64,000 nucleotides of DNA, taken from NCBI GenBank assembly GCA_947568835.1, contig OX387604.1, positions 18,691,076 to 18,755,075 of the forward strand, in the 5' to 3' direction. Of the stretch, positions 47,801 to 61,139 are shown one piece after another. A program made the translations under genes and the position numbers. Source of the stretch: Protonemura montana. Taxonomy: Eukaryota > Arthropoda > Insecta > Plecoptera > Nemouridae. Positions within the stretch are counted from its first letter, which is position 1, and each line of letters begins with the position of its first letter. The notes under the pieces are model-generated. The model was given only the letters and a program-made list of their open reading frames with translations. It searched no databases and was not told where the DNA came from.

Positions 47801-48880
47801 TTAATATTCCTAGCGCGCAAATGGAAGACGAGAAATAACGTGGTCTACTCCCGGTATGCATGCTCTATACGGAATGCAACTGTGACTACGAATCTCGATC
47901 TACCCGAGGGGTGCTGATTCGAAATATAAGAGGGTGCTACGCAGAAATGATTTGATCATATCTTAAAAGCTTCAAGCTTACAGGAACTCTTTGGAGATTC
48001 TCATTAAAGCATAAATTTGAATTTCGAACGAAATTCCTTGATTCTAAACTTCAATCTCAACAGATTTGTCAGCAACTGGTCTAAAAGTTGATTGACTGCT
48101 TAGAGAAAGTGAGAGAGAGACATCTAGGATGGTGTTAAGCTTATCATTAGCCTAGCCTATGACCTACGTGAGCAAGAAGATACTACCAACAGCTGGAATT
48201 ATACCAACCTAAGGATCAAGTCCATTTCGATGAGGATTTAAGAGAGATTTTCAATTACGAGATTTAAAGAAAACACTAAGGCTCACTCATCTGCTGACTT
48301 TCTACCACGCCAACTTCGAGTCTGTCTTCCTATCAAGTTTTCCAAAGTGTGATGCGCTGCACTTTTCTGGAGAACTTCACAAAACTTCTAGACACATTTC
48401 TGTCATTTCTAGACACACTATTTTATTATATATTTATTATATATTTATTTTAATCATAGGAATTTTTACGTTTTCATGCATTTTTGTCACCGGTAACGAA
48501 CTTAAATTTTCTAAGCTTTCTAATGGGGTTGTAACATTTCGTTATCTTTAACAGGTCGTTAGCTATTAGCCCAAAATATGGCTCACTATCTTAACACTCA
48601 AAAGTGGGAAAGTTCGGACGGCTACTGCGCATGAACAGTGCGGGATAAAATGTTGATTAAAAAAAAAAATTCTACGCTAGTTTTAAAGATTTATTTGGTC
48701 ACGTTTTATTATTTTTCGTGTTGATTTGACATCAAACGACCCACTTGTGATTTTTTTACGAGGGTTACTCGGTGTTACGAAAATTAAAGAAGGGTAGACG
48801 GACGTCGAAAGTTTGGGAAACACTGCGATATGGTCGTCTTCTAATAGGATTGGGGGGTGAGGGGAGGGGGGCTCTATCTG
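44801..48880. other. Intergenic, no recognised gene
   Basis: AT-rich. A GC-richer 75-codon minus-strand ORF at 45026-45250 has no known motif. 46130-46152 has an ACAAAATT repeat and 46850-46925 a run of AGAGGCT-like repeats. 47390-47455 has short CGGCACT and AGGGCAA repeats. Nothing supports a gene. Confidence 0.5.
46364..46450. repeat. 12-bp tandem repeat, about 7 copies
   Basis: Consecutive GATCTCTGCGTG units with a few changes. Since 12 is a multiple of 3, the plus strand reads a four-residue SLRG/SLRE repeat and the minus strand AEIH or RRDP, explaining the short ORFs here. Confidence 0.9.
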
Positions 48881-48884
48881 AGCG

Positions 48885-49175
48885 AACAAAGGTATTTAAA
48901 ATGCAAAAATATGCTTTACGAGTAATCACCAAAGAAGCTAGGATTGTCAGCTGCAGAGGAGTATTACAGATTTGTTTACTTTCAATCTAGTACCGTGCGA
49001 ATTTACGGAATGATTTTCAAAATAGTTCCTCTCACAAATCGACCTGTCACGAAACAGGACAACATTTTAAAAGTGCTGCATTTTTCAATACCCTACCCGA
49101 CCCTCTCAAAAATATTGAGAAGAATTCAGATTTTAAAATGAATACCCTGCATAATTTATAAGTCCATGACAATGT
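48885..49175 (+). pseudogene. LINE reverse transcriptase tail remnant
   Basis: KMQKYALRVITKEARIVSCR (about 48898-48957) resembles the LQ-x-x-ALRVI block of CR1-like ORF2. After frame changes, FFNTLPDPLKNIEKNSDFK (about 49082-49140) resembles the F-N-x-L-P-x-P-L-K-x-I end of the same proteins. Multiple frame shifts; dead. Confidence 0.5.
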
Positions 49176-51320
49176 AAACATGAAAGAAATGCTGTATAAC
49201 AAAGAAATAAAAAATTTAGAATCAATGCATTTAAATGCCAACATCATTATTACTTACTGCTTTGATTATTCACTTCAAAAGGTGCAGAATCTTGTAAAAG
49301 TCTGTTCCGCTATGTCGGGTCGAGGTATGAACTGTTCAGCCCAAAGAGTTCAGCCTAACTCCCTCCACGAACGACCACGACAGTTGGTTGCTGCTAAAGA
49401 TGCTGCAACAGACGAGAAAACAAGTTGATTAGCGATTATCGGTTATCCCACCCAATAGTCTAAGAGAAGATAAATACCGATACATCACACCACTAGCACA
49501 ACTATATAAAAAGAACGATCTAGGTTCATGTTTTTTTTCTCTATCATAAAAATGGTTACGAAATGTACACGTCGTCATTGAACGGTTGGTCAACTACCCC
49601 ATTCGCTATCTTGGCAAATATTTTACTCACAAGGCTCACAAACTCACAAGGCTTCGGGCTGTTGGCTGCGATTTCAGAAGGCCAGTGCCCCACAAGCGGC
49701 GTGCCACGACCATCAGTCGAGGAGATGAAATGGAACTGCCACCCTCTGTAGCCGTGTGAGAATTGGCGCTTTGAACGTCAACGAAGTTGCTGTCAAGTTA
49801 CCAAGTAGCGGGGTCAGGATACGGTGCGGTCGAATATCCTGACTGCATCTTGCCGCATTGTAATTATCGGCCCAATTAAGATATCAGCTCTTAGAGATTT
49901 CCAATGAAGGAATTTTACCAGAGAAAATTACGCAATCCACGTTAGAAACGATCGCTTTTCAGTGATTTCAAAGGGTGATTGTGGTGAGCGGGGAGAATCG
50001 AACATGCCTCAAAAAAAGATAGCTTTACATTTTTTTTCTTTTTGAGTGTTTGTGTAGGCCAGACAGATGGTCCGATTTTGATGATATTTTCGGAGTGTTT
50101 CCGAACTTTTCCTGCGTTTATTTCACAAGAATAATTAAATAGACGGTAACAATTAAACAAGAAAATAGAATAGCATTGTCAAACAATCAAAATTTAAGCA
50201 GAGGTCTCTAAATTTGATAAATTGCTTTCCTCTTTACACAGCAGATAATTTATACTATACATTTATCATAAGTAAATTAACCCCACCTATTAGATTTTAA
50301 GCGTTCGGTCAGTAAGTCAGCTTTCACCATATTTTTACAGTTTTAAAATAAAACCAATCACTATTTGTTGCCAAATAAAAATTGCGGCCCACGCTACTCG
50401 AAATACATTTTTAAACAGGACATATTTTTTGGAATTTTGACGATGGTGAAACATCAATAGCCAGCTGCGATTTTAAATGAGCCCTTTTTAGGCTGCAGGG
50501 CAATAATGCAATTTTACTCGACATAATATTATCACATTTCATAGATTAGGTATTTGTGAATAGGTAATTCCGTCGAAACCAACGCCTATGAGTTGTGGAT
50601 TGAGATTACCCTGCTCCGCGTGGATATAATTATCTGAGGTCGTTATTACCCTTGCAGGTCTCCTCTCAACCTAAGAATCCACCAACTCAACTCGATGACA
50701 ACGTGGTCCCGTGGGCCATTAGGAACAACCTAGTTATAACTTGAATAGAACCATGTCATCACTGTCAGCATAATAACGAGATTACATTCTATAATATTGT
50801 GTTGGAAGTATGTTTCTGACTCATTATGTATAGATCGCATTTTTCGATTTTAATTAATAATCTGTCTGTCTTTCTATCCACTGTTTACCATAGAGCCTAT
50901 CGGGTAATCCATAATAATGAATGCTTGTGTACCAGTGTACTGTGCTCATGCATCATTATCTTTTAATTAAACGAGTTTTCAAACATTGTTCAGCGTTTCG
51001 CTGAAAGAAGTAGCATTGTTTCCTATGTAAATCCATGCACTCTTTGAGGATTAGTTGGCAACTGACTAGTAGAGATTACCTTACCAGTTACCTGTTCACA
51101 AAATGTGGGAAATTCTACAACGCCAATGGGGTATGCGCTCCGTTATGGGCTAAGAGTGTCTTAGCAATTTTACTCTGTTCAATAATTGCATACAAAGGTG
51201 GATATATATCTATATATATATTAATTGTATGTTTTGTCCCCAAATGATGGAAGATTCAATTATTTTTTTGTAGACCTACTGATATATATCTTATAGAAAT
51301 GGGTTCTACAGTATTGGGCT
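49176..51320. other. Intergenic, no recognised gene
   Basis: AT-rich sequence with only short ORFs lacking motifs. No tandem array or transposase motif seen. Confidence 0.55.
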
Positions 51321-51775
51321 ATTGATTGATTGATTTGTGGTGTTTAACGACGCACTGTTTTGATATCTGGCCATGCGGCACTGGTCTAATGGCGTCGGTG
51401 AATGAGTGGAAGATGATGAGGATGATGATGAACCTAACCTAGCCTAGAAGAGAGAGAGAAGGGGGGGGGACCCGGTGTCGGCACGTAGCCTACTCCTGTC
51501 GAAGAGCACGAAGGGGACCACTGGCTTAAAGTCCGTTCCGAAGGACGGTACAACGTGAACAGCAGGATTCATCCAAAAATCCATGCTGTCGAGAGGTTGA
51601 TAAGCAAGGCGAATGAGGTTGCTGAACGAACTTCCATCCCTCCAACCTCTCTCCCGAACAGAACCGGTCATGTGTGTGATGGTAACCCATCCAACACCTG
51701 ACTCAGCACAGTGTTGCTTAAATTCGGTGATCTAATGAGACTGTGTTTCCAACATGCTAAACAGTTCGGTTTGAA
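51321..51775 (-). mobile_element. 5S-rRNA-derived SINE, copy D (most complete)
   Basis: Complete from head to tail on the minus strand: GAACTGTTTAGCATGTTGGA, AGATCACCGAATTTAAGCAA, GTGTTGGATGGGTTACCATC, then ACATGACCGGTTCTGTTCGG, TTGCTTATCAACCTCTCGAC, CTTCGGAACGGACTTTAAGC, GTAGGCTACGTGCCGACACC, CTAGGCTAGGTTAGGTTCAT, GACGCCATTAGACCAGTGCC and the 3' end GTCGTTAAACACCACAAATC followed by AATC repeats. The AATC-type tail is what LINE-mobilised SINEs often carry. Confidence 0.82.
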
Positions 51776-54406
51776 AACCGAGAGTCGTCCCGAGATATTT
51801 ACATCGGGGCCCTGAATGCCAGATTTGCCCAACCTCTTAAAACCCCAACCAAATTCAGTAGTTATCAAAAGAATTAAAAAAAAATAAATAAAAAATGTTA
51901 AAAAAATGACAAAATGTTCCACCAAAAAAAAACCCAAAAATTCCCTGCGGTTGTCAAGACCTCATTTACACACTGTTAACTGTCTGTACCAACCTATCGC
52001 AATTTTTTTAAGAGAACATCTTTAAACTGGAGAAAATAATCAAAATGCACTATTTAATTTTGCCCAAAATTTCCCCTCAGGTATAGAAACCCTGACCCCT
52101 AACTTAAATACGTCAATTTCAGCACGCATCTCAAGTTTGAAAGATATAACAAAATACTGTGGTACAGGATCGAAATAAGAAAACATTATTTCAGTTAGGT
52201 TTTGGATTTCCTCACCCCCAACCCAACCATCAAGTGCCATAAGTTCGACAAACTAACTTGAGAATGGTTACAACTTACAACAGGTCGTTTCGCTCCGCAG
52301 TAAAAAGTTGCTGCAGTGCACGACGATGCTTTGATTTCAAAGACTTTCTACACCAATAAACTAAGAATATCTTTTCAAACAGCAAAAAAGGATTGTGAGT
52401 TGACTTCTAACAAGTATAACCAATCGCTGAAATGGTTATCAACCATTTCCAGGTTGAAATTACCTACTACTCATACTTATACTTTTCAAAAATTGCAACT
52501 TGATTTGTAGATACTTACTTTGAAACTTACCCATGGATATTAAGTCAAGACAAAGAGGATTGAGTCATGACCACCGAGTCAAATTTTTGGCAGCGGCATT
52601 TGTACGTACTTTTTCGTAGTTCGTGTTTCTGTATTTTTTGCTTGTGGTCAAGGAATATTTTGAACTTGACCACGATACAAACGTTTATTGTCGGATGTGT
52701 TTTGTTTTGAGTGAGTACCCGTAGAAAATTTAAATACCTCACACCCAAACATGCTACTTCTTAAGAAAATTAAATAATCAACACTGCATTTTGTTTGACA
52801 AATGCAAATCTAAGAACGTGCAAAATATTGATATTATCTTATTGTTTGTAGTACTTTTAGTGTATAGGTCATTAGTGTAGTACCTACCTCTACAATCCAT
52901 GAGCTGCTGTGTGAGGTAGCAGTGAAGGGAGAACCTGCTAGACTCAATGGGACGTAGAAAATTTTGCAAGCTGGCCTCTTTTGAAACAAAAGTACTTGTG
53001 ACCCTGTCAAAATTAAGCTTTGTGCCACAAGTGAGGTCATCAGCAGAGATGGAAACGCTAAATGACAGTTACATGTATGTTACCAGAGGATCTTGCTTAA
53101 TTGCTTGTTCAAGCTCCTGCCCAGCTACTACCTGCATTATATGCTACTTTCCGCATTGATGCAATTGGTTTTTACTTACAACAGCTTGATAAAATAAAGT
53201 ATTCACCGGGCGGGTCAGACCTAGCGGCACTCCCGACAATTTTCATGTAAAACAAGCACAGGATAAATGTACCGGTTAACTTCTTAAGCAATTTAAAAAA
53301 AATAGTAAATCTACATTGTTATCCATCTATTTAATTTAGTGCTGCAAGAAAATTGTGTCCTCAAACCCCTGCATTCCTTGTTAAATTTAGTACATTGGTT
53401 GCAAAAAGTTTTACGATAATTTTTACATAAGATTTTGCATAATTGAAGAATACTTTGAGCAACCAAATAACACATGTTTTGCAGTAACAGAAAATTATTT
53501 GTCATTCCTGAGGTTGCGTTAGCACTCATTTGATAGCAGACCCCTATCTTACAAAAGTATAAGCAAAAAATAAGTAAAATACCAAAATTCAATTGTAACT
53601 TAGAGAACAAAATATAAATGTCAAATGCACCAAGAATGCACAGCAGCGGATGGTGACAGCGTAGCAGGCTCCCCAATCCCATTAACTCTACTGCAATTCA
53701 TAAAACTAACATTTTCCTGGAAAGATGTGGAAAAGTACTAAGCATCACTTCCTCGCTTTCTTCTTTCTGCCGTCACTTGCCAGAAGTTAACAGACCCAAG
53801 CCACGCAATTGATTGAGGATACCAATCAATGTTCAAACCTCTCCTAGACAAGATTTAGATCAACTGCACAGGATCACACAGGATAAGAAAGTAGCAGCTA
53901 CCTAATCATCATGTTTAATCAAATAGTAACACAAAGCTTACAAATTACTTACAAATTATGTGGAAATGTTTAAAATTCTTTTTTTGAAAATATAACTAAC
54001 ATTTTCAGCGAAATTGTCAGCTGTTTAACAAGACATTCTCATTGTATCACAGGAACCAAAAGAAAGCACAACTCTTTTGGTCAAGAAAATGTTTGCAAGC
54101 ATTCCTCTAGCTGCTTATGTGTAGGCATGTACGGGCACCCATATCATAAATAATTAATCACCACTAAGGTACACAAGAAGAAACTCAATGGTACAGTGCA
54201 TTGATCCAATAAATAATTAATTCCTGATCATATCCAGAGTAGAGTGAGAGTCAAAACTCGATGGAAAAAGTAACCCATTGTTACTGAAATATCTTACAAA
54301 ATGCCCAAAAAAAGGTGCTTATCTTTGTCATAATGACAGCATTTTAAGTCACGCACGTTTCATACAAAAACAGAACTAGTTTCCAACAGCAGTATGAGCA
54401 ACGAGG
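51776..54406. other. Intergenic, downstream of PAFAH1B
   Basis: AT-rich, with no coding motif seen. ORFs such as 53311-53682 on the minus strand lack recognisable domains. Confidence 0.5.
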
Positions 54407-56741
54407 TTATTCAGATGAATGTGATGAAGGCAGATCTTTCTCGAGTTCACCCTCTGAGAGAAGTTGGAGTAGAAGCTCGTGAATAGGTCCAAATGCTTTC
54501 TGGTATCCAGCAGTAGTAAGGTGAAGATAATCATGCATATCATGGTGACTAATAGTTAGATCTGGCTGCACAAAACCCTTGTCTATCACGACGATCTCGC
54601 ACTTTGGTAACAGCATCGCTTCTGTGTGTATTATCTTGTTCACTTTCTGATTGCGTTCACGAAGTGGGTTGGGATTCTGACCCCGAGGTAGCAGCGTCTG
54701 AAAACAGCCAATGCATGAAATCAATTTCATTTCTCTTCCTATAACATATCTAGTACATATTGTTATAACCTCTCCTAGTTGCAGTTTTTTTTTTTTTTTT
54801 TTCTGGTGATTCCACAAGGGAATTAAAACCAGTAAGCAAAGGATAGAAACAGAGAAAGCCTGGAAAAATGTGCTACCGAAGGGGTCCGTACATCTCGGGT
54901 TCGTATCTCGGTTCGGTCCTACATTTTTCCAGTCTTGCACCTCTCCTAGGTTTCATTGCAACTAGTCAGAAGATAAAACATGTAAGATAGGATGAAATTT
55001 CACCTGGAACTTACAGGCAAAACAATGTATGCTTCCGGGTGCCGTTCACGGATTTCTCCAACTATTGCCATTATACCTTCTGCAATTTCTTCTGCGGTAA
55101 AGCCAAAGTTGTTGGTTCCCACAAAACACACTACCACCTGAAAATATTTAACCATAGTTAAAGATGTGTCAGTTTCTGTTATGCAAACTTCCTAAAATGG
55201 TCTGCTCAAAAAGTACATCAGTCCAAAGTCGGATGGATTGCTGACAATGAAGAGATGACAGGTAAGTACCCAGCTCGTGCTTTAGTGGGAAAGCCTACAT
55301 GACAGACCAGTTGCCTTTTCACCAGGGTCTTACCTTAACAAATACACCAAGTACAGGGTGAAGATAGTAAGATTTATTAGCCTGCTATTATCCATTACGA
55401 CTTACGGTGGCAGCAATTTGCATTCTCCTCTCTGCACCTACAGTCATTGGTATTTGATATTTACTAATATCACATTCCTGTTATCTCCCACTAACCTGGA
55501 CTCAACTGAACAAGGTAATGCAGTCATAAAGATCTGGATTTGGGTTCTACCTTCTTCAGAAGATAACAGAAGCAGTAAATTGGTTGGAAAGTAAATTGGT
55601 TGGAAAGTAAATGTAATGATGCAATAAACGTAACCGTATGGAATTGGAAAGTTCCTAGCAGAGGAGTATGTCTCTTTTAGATAATTGCAGGAAGATTGTA
55701 AATTATTCTTTTTTGAATAGTTATTAAGGTCTGGGGATACGTTGGAAGTGTGCAGAAGTTGCGAACAAACCAATTTGTAAACACCACCGGTCCTCATTTC
55801 ACATAGCAAGGCAGACTTATAAGGAAATTGATTTATCAGAACAAATTTCAGGTCCACTAAAAGCACGCGACTTGCCATGTGCTCATATTACCTTCTCTAT
55901 CTTGTTGGCAATCAAAAGTAAGACTAAAACTTTTTGTATGTGAACTATGTTTTGATTTTAGAAATGTCGATTAAAAAAAACTCGAACAATTGCTGAAATT
56001 TTGAAATAATTCTCACAATGAAAAGTTATCACACATGTCAGCTTACAAGACTTAGAGACAGGATAGCTGTCGATTTTTACAGTTAGACAGAGCTGACTGA
56101 TAGCATCCCAATATTTGGGGCTGGGCCATGCATCAATCAATATTAGCGTTCACCTGCACCGAGCGGAACGCGGTTTAAAAAAAATTGATTTGCATCACAA
56201 TTGAAATAAACTTGAAGAACAGGTATGAGCACAGCTCACTATCAAGCCTAGGGTCTCTATATTACAGTTTCTAAAAGAACCTGACTAGGTAATTTGCAAC
56301 AGCATGCTCTACATATTATTTTGATAGCAAGCAAAGAAAGCACCACAGTTCTTATGTACATGCTTTCAAAAAAAATTCTGACCACCTTTGGATGTATATT
56401 GTCCAGTTCTCCGTTTTGTATGCGCCATAGAACATGTTGTGTCGAATCACCCCCGATTCCGAGATTCAGTGCATGCATCGGGGCAAAAAGATCGTTCCAC
56501 ATAGAAGTTTCCATGATTCGCTGAACAATTGAGTCCCCAATGAAAGCCACATCTGGTTCGCTCATCTTAAGTTCGCTTAGAAACCTATTGTGCTGAAAAT
56601 GAAATGTCAAAACAAATCAATTACTTCAGAGCAATACCATAACCTAAAAGTCATATAAGTAACCATGCTACTTACTATTGATATCCACCTCCCATCTCCC
56701 ATATCATCTTTTGGAGGTACCGCTATCGTACACGGATTCAT
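54407..56741 (-). CDS. PAFAH1B2: Platelet-activating factor acetylhydrolase IB catalytic subunit (PAFAH1B2/3-like), 4 exons, 228 aa
   Basis: A GDSL/SGNH serine esterase that removes the acetyl group from PAF-type lipids and, in animals, binds LIS1 (PAFAH1B1) of the dynein pathway; cytosolic. Exons 5' to 3': 56676-56741, 56386-56592, 55015-55137, 54407-54697; all phase 0, all GT-AG. The protein starts MNPCTIAVPPKDD and contains GDGRWISIHNRFL, VAFIGDSIVQ with nucleophile Ser43, GIGGDS at 68-72, VGTNN at 97-101, LPRGQNPNPLRERN, and DYLHLT with Asp188 and His191. The D-x-x-H spacing and distances from Ser43 match mammalian alpha subunits (229 aa), so it should be catalytically active, unlike the Drosophila homologue that lost the triad. 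Not clearly assignable to the beta or gamma paralogue. Confidence 0.95.
54860..54932. mobile_element. Short element with perfect 12-bp terminal inverted repeats, in PAFAH1B intron 3
   Basis: CTGGAAAAATGT (54860-54871) and ACATTTTTCCAG (54921-54932) are exact inverted repeats around a 49-base GC-rich core that includes GGGTTCGTATCTCGGTTCGG, itself a duplicated TCTCGG/TTCG pattern resembling a tRNA T-arm. It may be a tiny MITE or a snapped-back structure. No coding capacity. Confidence 0.5.
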
Positions 56742-58038
56742 AATACAATGAAAATGATTACAGATTAGACAAAAACAGAAAATATTGAAAATATTGTAAC
56801 ACCGATACAAAATTGCAGCCGTCCAACTCTGTTGAGAATATCAGCCGCCCGAGACCGCTGGGTGTTCTGATGTTTGACGAGCCTAGTAGGCGTGGTCACA
56901 AATACAAAACAGATTTCATGACAAGCGCGGATTTGCACAGAATATTGTCTCTGTACATTTCAAAGTGCTAATTTTGTATCAATTTATTATTGAGGCGAAG
57001 TAATATTTGGCTATGGACTTCTTTAGTGATATATTTTTTTTGTTTGCTCTGGCTTAGGGGGAGGGACGTACGACCGAGAGACCATTATGGAGCACTCCGG
57101 AACACAATATTTAATGTTTCAATTTATCTAGTTTGTGGGCAATTTTTATCAAAAATAATAAGAGAAAAATGATAAAATAAAAATTTAAGTTGTATAATTA
57201 TTTTATTTCATCAGCTAAATCTTGGTAAAAGCGTCAGGCACAAGTGTGTTTTATGAGAAACTGGTTCCGAAAGTCGCCTCCTGCGCCTCCTGTCGAGCTG
57301 AAAGAATCTGGGTGGTTCGTCCGCCATTGAAAGTGGAAGAGTGACACCTCGAGCCCGTCACTCAAGCAAGCCGTGCGTCTCTCGCGGTCGCAACAAATAC
57401 GACAGTTACACAATCGCAGAGCAATTCACTCAGATCGGCACCTAGCAGGCACACAAGTGACAGAACACACTACAATCTACGTCTCGTCGAAATCCGAGTG
57501 TTTTTTAAGCTGTCTGGCTGGGTGTAATAAATGAGAAAAGTCTGCTTGTTTCACATAGCCTTGAGGTGTTTTGCTTAGTGTGAAGGGGGCTGTACATTCC
57601 ATGTTTATGAACGGCCAGTGAGTTAGATTTGTGTCAAATTAGCGCTTGACACATGTCAATCATTCGGAAACTCGTCTGAAAACGCACGTTTCACATGGCA
57701 TCGCTTCGAGTTGGAATCTTGGCTCATGTCTAAAGTAAGTTTTGCCCAGCAAACTGCGCGTTCTGTTCTTTTTTACTGCAAAGTCGTTCTTTTTGGGGTA
57801 GACCATTTGTTCGTTTTTTAATCTGTTCCACATTCTAATTTTTATGTTTGATGTGTGTAGTGTATATTGAAACAATTTTAAATTATTTTGTCGTATATTG
57901 ATTGGAATAAATTTGAGAGCTCTGCATGTTTGTGAAATAAGAAGTAACGTTGTCATTCGCAAAGTTTTGGAACTTGAGAAACAATATCGTTACTGAAATC
58001 TCAACATGTACATAGAGGAACCAACCCGAAGAATTCTA
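56742..58038. other. Upstream region of PAFAH1B and intergenic
   Basis: The first few hundred bases presumably hold the PAFAH1B promoter and 5' UTR; no TATA box was identified. 57260-57480 is GC-richer than its surroundings and could contain a noncoding exon or promoter. At 57717-57735 ATGTCTAAA is followed by a good donor (GTAAGT), a possible 5' exon of the downstream plus-strand gene, but this is unproven. Confidence 0.4.
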
Positions 58039-58462
58039 TTAAACTGGCAACATGCACAGCAATAAAAATAAATCAGTCTTGGGTAATGTTTTTATCCAAA
58101 TAGTTGTCTGTTGAAGCCAGGTATTGATAAATTCCTGTGCCTGTCCGAGGGAGTAGCCAATAATATATTGGTAATATTTCACCGGTTCGTCCTCCTGTAT
58201 GCAAAGCTTCCGTCTGATGTCGCGTGCATGCTCGAAATAAAGACAATACACTAAACATATTGATTTATTAGCAAGATGCCATCGGCCGATGAAGAATGCA
58301 TGCTTACTACTTGAAAAGTAAACTTCGGCAGTAGCTTGCCGGTAGCCAGTGCCACCCTCTCCTCGTCTCTCAAGCACCCAACCAGCACGATTAGATATAA
58401 GATGACTCCTAAGTACCAACAGCTAGCTGAGGCGGCCAGCGCCGGCAAATCCAAGAATATTG
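58039..58462 (-). other. Possible exons of a small membrane protein
   Basis: After a good acceptor (TATTTTCAG, next to 58462) the minus strand reads TIFLDLPALAASASCWYLGV then ILYLIVLVGCLRDEERVALA and KLLPKFTFQ before a donor (GTAGTA or GTAAGC) near 58314: one hydrophobic helix followed by a charged loop. Downstream, 58250-58040 has two overlapping open frames after another acceptor, and the correct junction is unclear. No family was recognised and no start codon was found, so the call is tentative. Confidence 0.25.
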
Positions 58463-58746
58463 TTACTGAAAATACATAATTGTATTGAAAAAAAAAACAT
58501 AAGATGTCACCAGAATTGATATGTTATGAACATTTAATCGCCTTCGCACCGTTTAGTCCTTCTTGCTGAATCTGCAAAGGTTTTACACTGTGCCCTTCAA
58601 AGCGCAGTTTGCCATAAGTTGTAACAATATCTTCCACATTCTATTCTCAAGTGCACTGTTTCTCGAGTCCTTCCTCTGTCTTACAATTATTGCGTTTTTC
58701 TTGCCCACGAGCTGGGGCTGGTGTAACATGCGCTACAAATGGCCCG

Positions 58747-58763
58747 CCCCCCCCCCCCCCCCC
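58747..58763. repeat. Poly-C run of 17
   Basis: Uninterrupted C followed by pyrimidine-rich TCTCTTCCTCC. Confidence 0.9.
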
Positions 58764-58854
58764 TCTCTTCCTCCGCTCTCGCTCCGTAGGACCGAAGCGC
58801 CATCAAAAAGGGTCGTCATCTTTTTTAATTAACACTCATCCCGGCATATCGTAA

Positions 58855-61139
58855 CGATACAGTTTCTTTCGAGAAATTTGCAAGCGATTTATGCGCTATG
58901 ACTCTCATTTCACTGTATTTTTGGCCGGAGTTTTTGTAAAATTTTAGAGAAACAACGAAATTATAGTGGATACTGTCTATTCAGGATAAGAAGCACAAAA
59001 AAATAACTGCTGACTCAGATTTCTAACAAAATTCGCCCTTAAGAGCTCATAGGCTTGAAGGGGTGTCGGTCATTTTTTGTTGGTGGTTCTTAACCTATAT
59101 AAACTAAGTATAGAATCTACCGAATTACTTGTTTCAATCTGTAAATTTAGTAAATTGCCAAGGAGACACATACGTCTCCAGAATCCGTGCATTAGCTGGG
59201 TCTGTGCCGAAATGTGCCCTACAAAATGTGATCTGATACATCACCAAGCACGAAGTGGTGTTGCTCGTATCACATCGTATCACATCGTATCACATCGCAC
59301 CATGTAGAACTAAACTGTATGAGCCGGGAAGATGGTAAAATATCTCTCATTACCATATTTTGGTTTGCAACTTGGGCCATTTGGGTAAGCCGAAAAACCC
59401 AGCCATACGTGAGTGTAATGCGGATCGCTCCTGCCCCCACATTCACCCAACATTCGCTCGGAGGCTGCTCATCATTTTATACCCTTTCCTTGCTGTTGTG
59501 TAGCACACGGATTTTAGACCCTTTGCCAGTAAGTCCGTAACTCTTTGTCGAGGGGGACTTTCTTTTCTTGCACTTTTATTCATTTGAAATAGAACCTACA
59601 AATGAAAACAAAGTCAATCAAAGATAAGATCGAACTTCTTTTCCAATCAAAAATGTTTTTTTTTTTTAAATACTGAAATGAACGGTGTTGTAGTCAAACG
59701 CAATAAATGAAGGGCCAAAAGACCTTCTCAAGATTTGTTACTAACCTCTCTGTCTACCAGTGATAATACATGTGCAGAGCGGTCGAATTGTTTTGGTTTT
59801 GAAGTTTGCCCGTTAATCAGTTAACGAGCTATTAAGGTTCTTATCTCCAATTAAGTTTTTTTTGTCATATTCTGGGATTCGATATTTTTTAGAACGCCAA
59901 ACGATTGGTCTAGGCACAGAGATTACAAGGTTTTAATTGAAGCTGTTACGTACAGGTATTGGTTATATGAAATAAATACAAATGATGACGATTTTTCCAA
60001 ACCACTATCACTAGGTAACTGAATATTTGACTCCTAGCCAATCTCAACATTTCACATTTTTAGGGATATTATTTTCTGTTTAGTTTCTAAACCGTTTATA
60101 CCGTCTAAACCTGTTTTCACGAAAAAAAACAAAAAAAAAACAATGTGCATGGTGACAGAAATAATTCCAGGGAACAGCCCTTGGCTCAGAATGACTCGAT
60201 TTTGGGATCATGAAACGGTGTAAGGTGTTAATTTTGATATATAACATTGGTTTTCCTGACTGTTATCATGACTGTTATCGAAATGTTTGATTCCGAAATT
60301 TCGCTCATCTCGGATAAACTTGGTTTGTCTCAGTGGGATTTCGCTTAAGATTGTTTTTGGAGAATTTCTATACTGCAAATGTTGTTAAATTTCAGATTTT
60401 ATTAAACACACAGCATATTTTTGCGTGTTTAATTAAATATAGCATTTGCCTGTAACTCGCCGTTAGTATGTGTTGCTTGTTAGTTTGAGGTAATTTGTGT
60501 TCTTAATATTAAAATACTCAGCCTACTGCCAGTATTTACAATTGAAATAAAACATGTAACAATATATACTGGTATTTGAGTCGAGTAAGAAACTCCCGAG
60601 GTGTCAAAACTGGTGGCTGCTCCATTTTCGATAAACGGGTAACCCTCCGAGTAACCTCCGGAGTAGCCCTAGCAGTAAACATTAAATAACATTGCAGGAG
60701 TAAGCTTGGAGTAATCTTGGAGTAAGCTTGGAGTAAGCTTGGAGTAACCGTTCAAGTCCGAACCAAGCACTTGCTAGTGAAGACAAACTTTACGCGGGGG
60801 CGGGGGATGAATGGCAAAGGGGCCGCCTCGACGAAGAGGGGGAGGAGGGGGGGGGGGGCGGCGGCGGGAGATGCCATATCGCATTTAAATCGTCTCATTT
60901 ATTTGCGAGAGCAACTCTTAAACTTTGCTCAAGATCAATAACTTTGTCTCATTGTCTTTTCTCTTCCAAAACACGATCTTTTCCGGGTCCTTACTTTCCT
61001 GCATTCTTCCCGCGGTACTTGCACGTTTCTCAGACCTTGATGACTGCTATCTTAGCTTGGCGGACCGTGACTTGCCCAGTCTGCGGTTCTGTCCGACCTA
61101 GGGTGAAGGGGTGCCCCTGACCCCATGGGCATGGGGACC
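58855..61139. other. Intergenic, no recognised gene
   Basis: Contains three copies of a 10-bp CGTATCACAT repeat (59265-59296), an 11-bp GAGTAAGCTTG repeat (60699-60748) and a G/GGC-rich tract (60799-60870). The two ORFs at 59077-59540 have no motif. Nothing supports a gene. Confidence 0.5.
60699..60748. repeat. 11-bp tandem repeat, 4 copies
   Basis: GAGTAAGCTTG repeated four times (second copy GAGTAATCTTG), preceded by related GAGTAACC and GAGTAGCC motifs from 60650. Confidence 0.85.

Noticed and set aside
54875..54925. tRNA gene in PAFAH1B intron
   Set aside because: GGTTCG occurs but no A box, acceptor stem or anticodon arm can be built; the inverted ends explain it better.
57660..57962. 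100-codon minus-strand ORF
   Set aside because: No motif or signal peptide, and it overlaps a better-looking plus-strand donor region.
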